Shown: piece by piece, positions 45,399-57,888 of the stretch | Layout of the letters: each line of letters opens with the position of its first letter | Position numbering within the stretch: position 1 is the first letter of the stretch | Assembly: GCF_003576645.1 (NCBI RefSeq) | Contig: NC_044923.1 | Span: 4,821,383 to 4,885,382, forward strand | Source: Ipomoea triloba | Lineage: Eukaryota; Streptophyta; Magnoliopsida; Solanales; Convolvulaceae | Reading direction: 5' to 3' | DNA: 64,000 nucleotides | Program-made: the position numbers and the translations under genes | The notes under the pieces: model-generated | The model's database searches: none | What the model saw: the letters and a program-made list of their open reading frames with translations, nothing else | What the model was told of the DNA's origin: nothing

Positions 45399-46009
45399 TT
45401 ATTTATTTATTTATTTATTTATTTATAATTGTATAATTGTATAATATAACAATAAGTGTTGAATTTTGATAATACAATGTTTGATGTGAGACTCTTCAAA
45501 TCTCTGCTCAACCAAAAGTATAACAACTTCAAGAGATGTTCGTGATGACACCCCTGTTATTATTTCAAATATATGGTCACAGGATCAAGTTCCTATGATA
45601 GAGGTATTGATATTTGGGCTGAAAAAAAATTTTAAAAAGTGTATAGCAGATACTACCCTCATAAGAATAATTATTTAGGTGACAAGAGATGAAAAATCCT
45701 TAATTACTGCCTAATAATGTGCACTGAATAAACATATAATAGCATAGTGCTTAATTGCCTTAAAGATGTATGTTCATAAAGAAATATATATTTTTTTGAG
45801 TTCTACTGACTCTGTTACAATATATTATCTATTTATAACTATAAGAAAGATATTTATTTGATTTTCTTTTTGCTTGAAACAATAAATATAATAAATAATA
45901 TTGTCCACTTCACAACCTCAACTATCCACTTGCCTTTAATTTAATGGATAACGGGATTTAAACTTGTGGCCTATGTTGCCATGTTGGTACTAATTGTTAG
46001 GGTTAAGTA
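45096..46009. other. Intergenic; TG/TA/TTTA microsatellite and SINE end
   Basis: (TG)n(TA)n(TTTA)n at 45358-45425, and a reverse SINE end GAGTTCTACTGACTCTGTTA at 45797. No gene. Confidence 0.5.
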
Positions 46010-46450
46010 TTTATTATTATGTGAAAAATTATAGCTAGTAGTGTTAGGTAAAGGCTTGGAGGGTTGAGTCTAGCATATTGGTACTGAAATATGACGTTGA
46101 TTGCTATGCAAGTACAAGAAAATAAAATTGCGACTCTGTTACTAGTCATAACTTTTGACCTAGTGGTAAGCGTTTTATCTGATAATTGGTATCAAAATAG
46201 GTCAAGTGATCATTTTGGTCGAGGATTGGAAGGTCGAGTTCAACATCCTATTATTAAAATGTAGCGTTAACTACTAGGCAAGTATAATGAAATAAAATTA
46301 CACATTTACTTCCTGACAAATAGCAAAGACGTAATTTTAATTATTTTCTTATACTTACATAATATCTAACGTGAATTTCAATGATAAGGTGTTGGACTTG
46401 ATCCTCTAAACCTCCACCCAGTAAATATCAATTACAATAACAACTTGCAA
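46010..46450 (+). mobile_element. Composite TRIM-like remnants
   Basis: A plus-strand copy (CATAACTTTTGACCTAGTGG, ATAATTGGTATCAAAATAGG, a decayed primer site) is followed by a second partial one (GTCGAGTTCAACATCCTATT) and an inverse one (GGTGTTGGACTTGATCC), so several insertions overlap. Confidence 0.5.
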
Positions 46451-48001
46451 ATAATGTTGATGCTCTTAATCTCTTGATCAAATAGCAGCCGCCTCAAGAT
46501 CAAAGTCAATTAATTTTATGAGACCTTATAAAACGAGGTAATTATTTGATCTAAATGGCACATGACTCGAAAATAATTGAACATTAAAGACTAGATGATA
46601 AAAGATCAAAAAGTCATACTTTGAATCTACCGTACCATATATTCAAACCTAATTAAAAATCACGTAATTAAAATGATGCTTCCAATAATGCACATCTTCA
46701 ATCAAAACAAAGTATACAATTAATACAAGCTCGCCAATCAATTCAAAATAATTCTATAAATTTTGTTTTGCTAATAGTTGTAAGGTACAGGTTTCGAAAC
46801 CTATGAATTTGACTTGATTGTAAGTATTAATATATAAGTATTTAGAAACTTATTTATCAATTGAAATTTGAGACACATCTTATAATTTATCTTTTTTACC
46901 TGTATTTTGGTTTGAGTTCACACTAATAGAATTGATAAAAATATGGGCAGATGAAGAAGCGTGCATGTGCAAGTCTCGATGATGCATATATGCTAGCTTT
47001 TCAAAAGCATCATGGGATTTTTATTTTTATTTTTTCAAGCAATAAGCCAATAATTGCTTAGTTTTAATTGAACTTAGAAGATGTGTATGGATAACTATAG
47101 ATATATCTTTGTTTACTTCTCTAGACAATCGAGCCATCATATCACGTTATAATGTAATTAGAAACACATGATTATAGCATATATAATTAGAAAAAATATT
47201 AAAACTTAATTATAAAACCGTTGTTTACTTTGACCCGACGACTTATGTGTGTAAAAGTCTTGTCAGTAGCATAGTTGGTTGTAGTATTCGTTATATTAGT
47301 AGACGTGTCAATAATCTAGCTCATTCTCTTGTTAAGATGGAGGGGTGTGTTTATCTCGCTCGGTTTGGTTAGATATATCTCTAAATTTTTTACAAGTCCC
47401 ATTACTTTCGAAAAAAGAGTTGTTTACTTTAGTCCGACGATTTGTGTGTTGCAGAGACGCAAGAAATGAATTAAAATAGGCAAAAATAAGTTGAGACAGA
47501 TAAAAATGAGTATGTTTTAGAATTTGTACAAAATATGCAAAACTAGTTTGCTTAATATGCAATTATTACTAAGGCTATAATTATAAGAGAGCTCTTGGAC
47601 AAAACTTGGGTATGTACAATTTGTCAATTCATAGAGAAGGTAACTTCTAAGCAGCAGATTGGATGGTAACTTATCATGATTATTATTGACCAGTTTGCAA
47701 ATCTTGCAGCATCCCCAAAGAGATTAGCCTTGATTTTGTTTGTTGATAATTACTTTCCTTGTTTGAAAAACAAAAATTAAAATTAAAATTTAAAAAAAAA
47801 AAAAAAAAAAACCCTCCGATGATCGGATCCATATTTCATTAAATAATTAAAATGTATTATAATTAATGATGTTGTACATATTTGACAAAAATTATGACCT
47901 TGACAAAAGTATCTTATTAATGTATTTAAGTTCGTTAATAATTCATAATTTGGAAACCCACAGTCAACAAGATATTTGCATCTACAATTATTATAACCTT
48001 T
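46451..48001. other. Intergenic, no gene seen
   Basis: AT-rich; possible SINE head with GGTTTCGAAACC near 46790 and TAGTAGCATAGTTGGTTGTAG-like sequence near 47265. Poly-A at 47791-47810. No gene. Confidence 0.35.
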
Positions 48002-48618
48002 AGAATACAGCACTCAAGCTAAGATTCTAACTCTATCACAAAATATTAATTCATAAGCGGAAATTTGTCCCCAACTTAAGTACCACTTCATAATCTTTTG
48101 TGGAATCAATGTAGCATCGTATCATTGTTCACCCCTTGAGAATGTGATATTCACAACGGTCTACTTAACGGCTCACACTTCGAACCTTTCTTAGCATCAA
48201 GTAGTCCTTCTTCCATTTTGACGGCTTCACTCTAAAGTAGCCATTTCCTAGGTTCCCCCCTCCCCCACCCCCAATCCCAAGCCCACACCAACCGAGTGAA
48301 TGGCTCCACTCTAGATACCTATATTAAAATTAGCCCTTTCCTAAGTCCCCTCCGCTAGGCTTGCCCAGGACAAGTGGACAATTCAAGTCCATTCTAGACA
48401 TATAGCTTTCACTCTAAATTATTCTCAATTTCCTTTGAACCTTATCAAGTAATAGGTAGTCATTTTCTTCCATACATCATAATCTTAACGAGAGCACCAA
48501 ATGATACAGCACTAGAGACATGACTCTAACTCCATCTTGAAAGCTAATTCATTAGTGAAAATCTAGCCTCAACTTAAATATTATTCCATAATCTTTTGTG
48601 GAGCTGATGTGACATCCA
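48002..48618 (-). mobile_element. Second TRIM copy, inverted and decayed
   Basis: Right LTR 48502-48618 and left LTR 48002-48124, read on the minus strand, match the 121-bp LTRs at 16554. Shared sequence includes TACTTAAGTTGGGG (here ACTTAAGTTGGGGACA). The PBS-like TTTGGTGCTCTCGTTAAG and the GGAGGGGACTTAGG part of the internal repeat are still recognisable. Only one or two internal units remain. Most differences are C-to-T or G-to-A. Confidence 0.85.
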
Positions 48619-50420
48619 TTTACCAAGCAAAGATCACTGTATTTTAATGAATGGAAAATACAAATATATATATCGTCCCTCACAAGTTCATCTTCACTAA
48701 TCACCATCACCATGAAGCCCTGCAATCTTATCTTTATTCAATTATCCTTTATAAAAGAAACATGAGGATGGAACCTGTGTGGATCATGATAAATAGTTTT
48801 GAATTAAATTCTGATTATGTGATATGTACTTATCCCGATTTATTTCATATCCGGGGATACCGCATGTCGTACGAAAAGAAATACTTTACAAAAAGAAGGA
48901 AATTAAAAACTTATTAATAATAATAAAATCAAACTTTTCATGTTTATTAAGTATATATTTAATATTCCGTTAAAAGTTATAGTAAACAGAAAAAGCGTAA
49001 CTTTATTTCGTCCAACAATTTCCTCCCATAGTTTTCAGTCTCAATTGTACAATATGTCTTCAGTGTGATTCAAATCAGACACTTACCACTATGTCAAAGT
49101 GTATAATAAATAATAAATGCATAATTTTGTTTCTTTATATTTGTGTAACACCATCCAGTGCCACATTTCAATAACAAAAATATTAGATTTGGTCTCCAAG
49201 CCACCCATTCATATTGATTGTCGTCTGAGTTAATTCCATTTTTGATCATAGATTTATAGGTGTCAGCCCACTTTTATTTCTTTTTTATTAGAGCATTCAC
49301 TTTTTATCCTAATATTATTGTGAAATAACCACTTTTGGTCTCTATCAACAAAACAATTTAAATGTGGTTAAGTACAAAGCCATTTCGGTCTTTAATTATG
49401 AATTTTTTTTAAAATAAACATAAAAAATACAGTGGGTCAACCTAGTTTGTATAAAAAAAATAAATAAATAAAAGATCTAAATGTCCTTGTATTTTAAGAC
49501 ATTTCAACATTCTTTTTCTTTTACGGAGAACCAAAAATGGTCATGTCACAATAATACTAAAACCAAATAAGAATGTTATGATAAAAAATGACTAAAGATG
49601 GAGCGTCACCTATAAATCTAGGACAAAAAATAGAGTTAACTCTATTATTCTTGTATCTACCAAAAAAACTGTGCAACCGTAATTTTAATCGGATGAAATT
49701 TTCAACTTAAAAATAAAGAATACATAATTAAAAAAAAAACAAAATTAATAAAGAAAAAGTCACAAGCATAATAGTGTTTTGTTTAGTAAAACATAAAAAA
49801 AATTTGTAAATTGTGACTAAGTTACTTTTAGACAATCTTCATATACAAGCAACGTAACTGCCGAACTGCGAAACAGCGGAATTGGAATCAAGATTCATGT
49901 CTGAAAAAATAATTAAAAAAAAAATTGAATGGGGGAGGGGGGCATGCATGCATCACTTTCCTTTTTAAGAGAATCCAATACTGAATTCAATTATTTTAAA
50001 TGTTTTTCTTAGTGGACCTCGGCTAAGAAATTAAATTATATATGTATTTGCCTTCACAACTAGCATGGTCAAACATGATTTCTTAGGTGTAAAAATAAAT
50101 AAATAAACAGAATAGAATAGAATAATAACAAAGATAAAACAGATGATTTCTAGTTGTCTGTTTTAGTTTTTCATGAAATCTTAAAATATTAATCCCCCTA
50201 GTAAGCTACCATAGTTTCTTTAAGAAAAATTTAGAATAATGGTGATGCTTGTTACACAAATATAAGGAAATAAATTTACACTATTCATAAACAAACTTAA
50301 TCACGGCATAAGTGAATAAATAAATTTTATGAGATAATTAAATACAAAAAAAAAAATCCAATGGTAGTACCAATGTAATTTTAAGAGAAATGTAATATTA
50401 CTCATAATAGTCAGAGAGTA
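48619..50420. other. Intergenic with TRIM-like fragments
   Basis: Reverse-strand TRIM-like remnant at about 49060-49215 (CACTTACCACTATGTCAAAG, TTAGATTTGGTCTCCAAGCC). Otherwise AT-rich with no gene. Confidence 0.35.
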
Positions 50421-50429
50421 ATTTTACGA

Positions 50430-50640
50430 CTAACCCTATTGTAGTATATGTTTGTCTATACTTCTCAGCACAAAGAGTCAGTACTCTCTCCACTGAAGCT
50501 CGATCTCATGACATCCCATATGAGAGAGACTATATATCATCTGAGTTCGTCTATACTTCACAGCACAAAGATTCAGTACTGTCTCCACTGAAACTCGATC
50601 TCATGACATCTCATATGAGAGAGTCACTACGTATCACTAA
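50430..50640 (-). mobile_element. Duplicated SINE module
   Basis: Two direct copies ~104 bp apart: GTCTATACTTCTCAGCACAA and GTCTATACTTCACAGCACAA, each followed by TCTCCACTGAAGCTCGATCT / TCTCCACTGAAACTCGATCT and TCATGACATC. Same family as the SINE module in the HD-Zip intron. Confidence 0.7.
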
Positions 50641-50719
50641 GCACAAGGTGGTTAGCAAAGAATTTAGATCAGAATTACTTTTCTTGCATTGTCTTATACT
50701 CTTATACCACCACACAATG

Positions 50720-50846
50720 TCTCTCTCTCTCCCCCCCCTCCCCCCTCCCCCCCCCCCCCCCCCCCCCCCCCCCCCNNNNNNNNNNNNNNNNNNNNNNNNN
50801 NNNNNNNNNNAAATCCCCCCCCCCTCCCCCCTCCCCCCTCCCCCAC
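50720..50846. other. Assembly gap of 35 N in a poly-C tract
   Basis: Ns at 50776-50810, flanked by long C runs on both sides and CT/CA runs. The apparent proline-rich frames across it are artefacts. Confidence 0.98.
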
Positions 50847-52100
50847 CACACACACACATATGGTAGGATCAAAAGAGAACCATTGGTCCTGTGCGAACGT
50901 GTGAACTACACAACAAGGTATTCGTAGTTACAAAATTAGACATTACAAGTTGCACACTTGCACATTTGTAATTATAAAAATTTCACTCTTTTTTATAATA
51001 AAAAAATACTTTATAGTATGTTTTGATAATAGTTATTCAGATACACAATCAGTTATGCGCGAATACACAATAAGATATCAAGGATGATTGTACAATCAAG
51101 CATTACAAGATGCATAATATGTAGTATGTAATTCACACAAGAGGAATAACTCTCATTTGATCCCCCCCCCCCCTCTTTATATTATATATATAGTTTCATT
51201 CCCCACCCTCTCCCATAAGTCCGTGTAACTCCCTTTTTAAACTTTAGACAACGGAAAAAATATCTATAGTAGTACAATTAAAATATGAAATAAAAAGGAA
51301 AATAGATAAAGTATTTAATTTTTATTTTTTTTAAAAAAAAAAGTGTTGATTGAGAATTGAGATTGACCCTCACTGTACTCCTTTTTACTAAATTAAATTT
51401 GTAGTACAACGTCACGTCTTATACCATTGTAGGAATCCCCCAGCTCACATATACAGACATACAAGTGTATATATTTTTTTCTAAAAAAAATTTAAAATCA
51501 TAATACATTTAAAAAAAAAAAACTAATGATATTTTAATCCTAACAATTGAATGAAGAAATAATTGAAAATTTTAGTAATAAAACACCGTATCAATTTTAT
51601 AATTGTTGCAAACGTTTAAGTTTGTAATATTTATAAAAAATGATAACACTCCTTTTCTTCTTATCTTTGAGTGATTCTTAACCATTGATCTACATATGAG
51701 TGCGTGTGACCTAATATGTCCATTTAGATAGATAAATGGTTGAATGTTGTTTAAAACTAAAGGTAAAAAGAGCGGGAATGATTTTATAAATATTAAAAAT
51801 TTGAAAGTTTTAATAATTACGGAGTATAAAATTGACCTTGTATTTTCACTTACTAAAATCATCAACCATTAATGAATCTTAATAGGTGGCTAAGATCATC
51901 CTCACTTTTTACAAGAATATATATATATTTATTTACATTGTGAGTATATTTTTTGACGGTCAACTAAGTAGCTAGAGATAGAGAGGGAGAGGGTACAGTT
52001 TTTAAATACTGTATGTATGTCTGAGTCTAAATTCTCTTCTCATTTCTTGGTTTCGGTTATTAGTTAACTAAGCAGCTACGTATAGTAGCTCTCCATTATT
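50847..52100. other. Intergenic, 5' flank of the HD-Zip gene
   Basis: AT-rich with a C13 tract at 51162-51174. No other gene. A GAGAGGGAGAGGGTAC purine stretch lies at 51979. Confidence 0.35.
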
Positions 52101-52127
52101 TACTTCATATCCAAATAAAGCAAGCTA

Positions 52128-52140
52128 AGCTATATAAATA
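52128..52140 (+). promoter_or_regulatory. TATA box of the HD-Zip gene
   Basis: GCTATATAAATATTTATC lies about 80 bp upstream of the ATG at 52215, a usual position for a plant core promoter with a ~50-nt leader. Inferred from sequence only. Confidence 0.6.
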
Positions 52141-52214
52141 TTTATCACCTTTTTCATAATTTCCAACCAAAGCATTGCCTTCAAATTAAACTCTCTCACA
52201 TCTCACCACCGCAA

Positions 52215-53562
52215 ATGGGATTTGATGAAGACACCATCTGCAACACTGCCCTCACTCTCAGCCTCCTCGGATCCCACCACGACGTCGTTTTCGCCCCCCG
52301 GGAAAACAAGAAATCCGCCTGCCTCCGCCGCCCCTCTCTGACCCTCGGCGGCCCGGCGGCGGCGGCAGAGTTGAAGTTGGAAGTGGCGGCGGAGGAATTG
52401 GAAGATGGAACCACGAGCATGACGTCGTCGTTTTCCAACTCGAGTATGAAGAGGGAGAGAGAAATCGGCGGCGGAGAAGAAGAGGAACCCAAGGGATCGT
52501 CCGGTGAGGATGAAGAGGTTGTTGGTACGAGGAAGAAACTTAGGTTGACCAAGGAACAATCACTTGTTTTGGAAGACAGCTTTAAAGACCACAGCACTCT
52601 TAATTCTGTAATTTCCCACTTATTTCTTTCTTCCATATTTCACTTTATTTAATTTATTTATCTATTTTCCCCTTCACTTTTATTTTTCATGACAAAAATT
52701 GGTACTAGATTCCAACACAAATCCATTATTCAAACACTTTTAGACTAAATTGTATCGTGGGAAAAGGGTACTAAACTCAAACACAAATCTATTACTCCAA
52801 CAGTTTAGAACTAAACTTTACTGAAATCATTAAATTTTTACCAAAAACCTTAATTAGTGTACATAAATGATTAAATCTTGGGTTTTTATCCTTAATTTCT
52901 CAGAAACAAAAGGAACACTTGGCAAGAAGACTAAATTTACGACCAAGACAGGTAGAAGTGTGGTTCCAGAATCGAAGAGCCAGGTATATATTATTTCCTC
53001 TTTCAATTTTTTTTTTTAAAGTTTAATAAACAAAATTATCAGATTTTATTTATACCCAACTTTACAAGATTCATATTTTCAAGTGATTATAAACTCACAC
53101 AATTACATCATAAGCCAAGCACCCTGGGCTCAGATGACATGTAGTGACTCTCCCATATAGGAGGTCATGAGATTGAGCCTTAATGGAGGCTATATTGACT
53201 CTGTGTGCTTTAACAGGTTGAGAATCATAAGGTCTCGATTTTAATTTGTTAACAAATTTGTTTTATTCTTTTAATTGACTAGGAATAAGCTGAAACAGAC
53301 GGAGGTGGACTGTGAGCTACTAAGAAAGTGTTACGACACCTTAACCGATGAAAACCGAAGACTACAGAGAGAATTACAAGAGCTGAAAGCCAAGACGCCG
53401 GCGGCTGCGGCGGCGCAGCCATTTTACATGCAGATTTCAGCCGCTACGCCTCTCACCATGTGCCCTTCCTGTCAGCGTACTTACGGCGGTTCCGGCGACA
53501 ACTCCGCCGGAGAAAAGTCTCATTATTATGGCTCTAAGCATAACGGAACCATTGCCTGTTAG
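52215..53562 (+). CDS. HD-Zip class II transcription factor (HAT22/HAT9-like)
   Basis: Three exons, 52215-52607, 52904-52983 and 53283-53562, with GT/AG junctions, give 250 residues. N-terminus [19 protein letters not shown] matches the HAT22/HAT9 start and contains an EAR-type LTLSL repressor motif. An acidic stretch precedes the homeodomain, which starts at [10 protein letters not shown] and ends with helix 3 [13 protein letters not shown] across exons 2-3. The leucine zipper follows at once ([31 protein letters not shown]). Then come [18 protein letters not shown] and a C-terminal AC like that of HAT22. Family members bind CAATNATTG-type sites as dimers, repress transcription and act in shade, auxin or cytokinin responses. 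The redox-linked CPSCE motif reads CPSCQ here. Intron positions inside the homeodomain fit the family. The frame is intact. Confidence 0.95.
53135..53240 (+). mobile_element. SINE module in HD-Zip intron 2
   Basis: TAGTGACTCTCCCATATAGG, GGTCATGAGATTGAGCC (B-box-like), GACTCTGTGTGCTTTAACAG and GTTGAGAA. It is one of the dispersed family and lies only ~40 bp before the acceptor of exon 3. Confidence 0.55.
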
Positions 53563-56559
53563 ACTGTTAATCAGGTTTGTGCATGCATGAACTAGGAAAT
53601 TATTGAAACTTTTATCATACTAATATAAATCTGTATGTATATATAAAAATTAGAAGTATATATATAACTATATATATATATAAGACGTTGTTAGTTTCCA
53701 ATCTATTCAGTAATACCAAGAAGTTTAATTTATAAAGAAATCCAAGCAATACATATATAGTAATTTCTAAATTTAATTGGCGATCGATATTTTATTTGTG
53801 TGGAATAGTATATAAAAATATATGATACAAAAAATTTTCATCACTTTCAAGGATGTGAAAAAATCATGAATCGTCAGTCAATTGGAAGCATCTAGAGTCC
53901 AGACAAACTTTATTCGTCAAAAAGCGCAACAGGTACACCTGTTTTTCCACTACCGGTAATCCGTAGCAGTATAATACCACTTTATGTACTGAAAAGGAAT
54001 TACGTGTTTGAAGAGAATCTTCATCACTTACTATGTAAAAATTAAAATTAAAAGATAAAAGACAATTTTCTCTCTTTCTTTTTAAAATTACGAAATATAT
54101 TATATTCTACTAGCATTTGTATTTTGTAAAATAAGACTAATTCAATGAAATCACGATCTTTTAATGATAATTCTCCATGCTCTCCTAAGGGCATTGTTGA
54201 AATTTTCTCTATTTTAATTCTCTATGGCAATCCTATGTGTTCACTTTTTACTATTCATTCCTATCAACTTCATACAACTATTTATTTCCCTTTCATTTCG
54301 AGTCATCCTAACCTAGAAACTTTCTTCTTATTAAACCAACAACACACCTTTAACTTTTTGTTTTTTACTTAACCTCTATAATTATCTTACCTACTTTAGT
54401 TACCTAATAATTAGCGTCACATGAATGGGTTAATCTATTATTTAACAACATCCTATTAGCTTCGTCTGTTTCGTTGGCAAAACATTATTGGGTGTACATT
54501 ATGACAGCAAACTCATCAAGACCCTAGATCTTCATGGCTAATCTAACCAACCTAGGATAGGTTGGATCCATATAGAAGAGTAATTATTTGTTGGTGTCTT
54601 TAATTCTAATTATTATTTGTGAGTTATTAGTTACCATTATTCTTATTGATTTACTAGAGGAGTCCGTAACTACTATTTGAATGTGCGTTATGGGTGAAAT
54701 ATGTCTTATAACACTAACCAGTAAATGATCACAATAAGGTAAATTAACATAGATTGTTCATAACTAGCTGGCTCAAATTAAGAAAACCAATAGACAACTC
54801 TTTGAATAAGTTAAACTTGAAATTTTGTAATTACCAAGCTAATTGGCTGGTCAATTTGGTGGGAGGTTGCCCACCATTATCCTTATTAGTTGTGATTAAA
54901 GATATTTGTGATTTTATTAGGTAAGAAAAACACTATGTTGTCACAAGGACCTTTCATTGATTGGATTGAAGAAAATTTTTTAAAAATGATCATCCCTTAT
55001 GACTAATGATTGATTTTTACTTTAAAATGTTTGAAGAGAATATGTAATTCATTACATAATTGTTTGGTGGAGGCCTGTGTTCAAGTCCAACATTTATTGA
55101 CAGAGACGAAGGACCAAATCCAATATCTTGTAATTAAAATATAGTATTGTCCGTTATGCAATTCCTTTAATTCACAAGGATATAATATCAGCATTTATCA
55201 TTTTTATTCAAAACCCATGATTCCTATTTTCATATTTATCCATGACCCTTGACAGACTATATCATGCCTTATTACATTTCCATTATCTTTTAAAGTGTCA
55301 TTAATTAAATAAAAATGACAATTACACATATAATATCCCGAAACATATATAAAATTATTTCTTGTATAAAGCAACCTCTATATATGTTTCTGATTCGTGT
55401 TTAAGATGGCAATTAAAAGTTTATTTAATGATGTTCTACCTAGGAACATCATCCACGCATGGGCTCTATACATATATATTATTAACCTCGTGACCAAATC
55501 ACCAACATCTTCATCCTAATCATAACCATAATAGTTTGTCTCATCGTCAGCACCCACTTCTAGTCATTGTCCTTATTCGTAGACTTTAATTATTTGGCAA
55601 TTGGCACGCCCAAGAACTTACCTAATTTGATAATATGTTATTGTTCTATTGTTCTTATACGTAATCTTAAAAGATTAGTTACTAATTAATAAATATTGTT
55701 CTTTAAGGACACTTTCCGATATTTTCAGACACTTTGGAAGGTTATGATGAACTCCTTAAATTAAGTTTCAATGGGTTTAAGTGGTAGTTGAACAATGATG
55801 TTGATCGGTTGATCAATAGATTGTAATTGTAATTACTCGTTATTTTTTTATTTGTGACGGAGTGAAAATAATTAGTTAATTTCTCATCTGAAAAGATGAG
55901 AGATGTATTTGAAACCTAATTTGATCTCATAGTAGTGAAAGCGGCCGGAAGCGAGGTTGATCTTCAGTCATAATTAGCCATCTCATGCGGCTTTGTTGGT
56001 TGGTTGATGATGGTGTCGTGAGCGGTTTTGTCGCTCGGTTGATAATGATGTCCTGAGCATGTCCTAACTATATGAGGTACCTTTAAGCCCATACTATACT
56101 CATAATTCCATACAAGAGGGGATTTAGAACTTCTGACCTTTCAAAGGAGAGGAGTTCACAGCCACTCACACCAACTAAGGTGGTTAATTTTGTGGTTGAT
56201 ACATTGATTATATCTTTAGCATATATCTCAACTCATTGTCATTTTATTTCCTATGATGTCTTGTCTTGTTTTGCCAAAAAAGTTCTTCTTTTAATTTTTA
56301 TTTGAAGCAACTTCTCAGTATTCGTGATTACAATCAATAAAAGTTTTCTTTTTTGAAAAAAAAAATAAATAAAAGAATTACAATAGCTATTGAATAAGCA
56401 CCATTTTTTTTCATACCGCATCTCTTCTTTTTTTTTTTTTTGAAAAGGAATACCGCATCTCTTATATCTCCAGTATTGTGAGTCTAATTCAGATTTAACT
56501 TGAAATACAACCCACTATATTTGAATAAGCGCGTCATCACCTAATGATTTTTTGTCTAC
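53563..56559. other. Intergenic, no gene seen
   Basis: 3' flank of the HD-Zip gene, then AT-rich DNA. A plus-strand TRIM-like fragment is at 55075-55195 (GACCAAATCCAATATCTTGT). Near 55940-56060 there is a short repeat TGGTTGATGATGGTGTCGTG / GGTTGATAATGATGTCCTG. No supportable gene. Confidence 0.35.
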
Positions 56560-56569
56560 TGGTTAATAT

Positions 56570-56938
56570 AAGAGTAACCACAATAGTAGTTTTTTTACAG
56601 TTTTTTGAGGAAAACATGACTTAAGAGGAGATAAGAGAGGGACGAGAGAGAAGAGTTGAGGACCCTTCTTGTAAGAAGGGTTTTTTGTGGGGCCCATCAG
56701 GAGAGAGAAAAGGGAAAGGTGAAACGCAACCGCGTGCGTGGGCTACATAGACCGCACCCAACCCGCTGGTGCATCCGCTGCTCTGTTTTTTTTTTTTTTT
56801 TTTTTTTTCCGCGTGACCTGCTTTTTATTTTTTTTCTCTCCCTTTTTCCTTATTCTCTCGCCCTCCCTTCTCTCCTAATTGACACTCAAAAACTACAAAA
56901 ATAAATAAATAAATCCACTACTATTGATGATGCACTTA
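56570..56938. mobile_element. Possible Harbinger-like MITE
   Basis: Left TAAGAGTAACCACAATAGTAG and right CTACTATTGATGATGCACTTA are imperfect inverses. The interior has a T24 run, a short GC-rich region and CT tracts. TAA at left and TTA at right do not give a clean 3-bp duplication, so the call is tentative. Confidence 0.45.
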
Positions 56939-57289
56939 AACAGTAATCTTCTAGATGTTGGGTTTATCTAATTATGTGTTGGTAATATATTTCTTGCATT
57001 ATTATATTATATTATTATGTGGACAAACCAGTAATAATCTAAGCTAGTGTGATATCTCTATAAAGTAATTAATCATAATCATCATGATTAAGAGTAGTGT
57101 AATTAAAAAATAGATGGTCGGCTGCCTTGTCAAATTCCAACTGCTTCTCCAACCATGTAATGGATGGTTTCATAACTTGATGACAAGTAATTAACTATAC
57201 TTATTCTTGTTTTCTTAGGCATTAGAATTTCTTTAATGACGTATAGATGTACAGATGTATACTTAATGATAGTGTATCATATATTTTGC

Positions 57290-57354
57290 CGGTTATATAA
57301 AGGAGATCGAATAGTAATGAACAGATACTACATTGTAATCGAGTCAGTAGAACT

Positions 57355-57412
<58 letters not shown>
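57290..57412 (+). repeat. SINE 3' end running into a (TA)n array
   Basis: GAACAGATACTACATTGTAA, TCGAGTCAGTAGAACTC, then AAATATA and a pure TA run to 57412. The microsatellite starts exactly at the SINE tail. Confidence 0.8.
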
Positions 57413-57415
<3 letters not shown>

Positions 57416-57879
57416 GAGAATAGTACAATTTCATCAAATATAAAGTATATTTGTAAATACTATTTACCTATAACACTATAAAATTCTTTGTGTATTTTAC
57501 AATAAAATTGTTTTCAATTTTGATCTTGCAACTATTAAGTTATTTCCATATTAAATCTTCAGTTATTATTTATGTCACCTTGGTGTAAAACTTTTATTTA
57601 TTTATTGCATTTGGTCATTCTGACCAAATTTCTAATAAAAAAATAATGTCGAAAATTGTCATATTTTTAGATCAAAATAACATGTCTTTTTCAAAGGCAT
57701 TGATGCCTTCAAACCAGTATGGTACTGAACGGATGAAAATTTAACACATTTCAATTGTTTTCTACTTGAAATTTGGATATAATGATTAAATGTTACAATA
57801 AAATTTATAAAAATAAACTGTTGTGCACCAAACACAATACTTCGAGATTAAATATAAAAATATCTAATAAGTGCTACAA
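57413..57879. other. Intergenic, no gene seen
   Basis: AT-rich; no feature supported. Confidence 0.35.
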
Positions 57880-57888
57880 TTTAATTTT

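Noticed and set aside
50603..50904. Proline-rich or glycine-rich proteins across the gap
   Set aside because: Translations of poly-C/N sequence in three frames; artefact.
52196..52652. Minus-strand frames of 118 and 146 codons opposite HD-Zip exon 1
   Set aside because: They are antisense shadows of a GC-rich coding exon whose product on + is clearly HD-Zip II.
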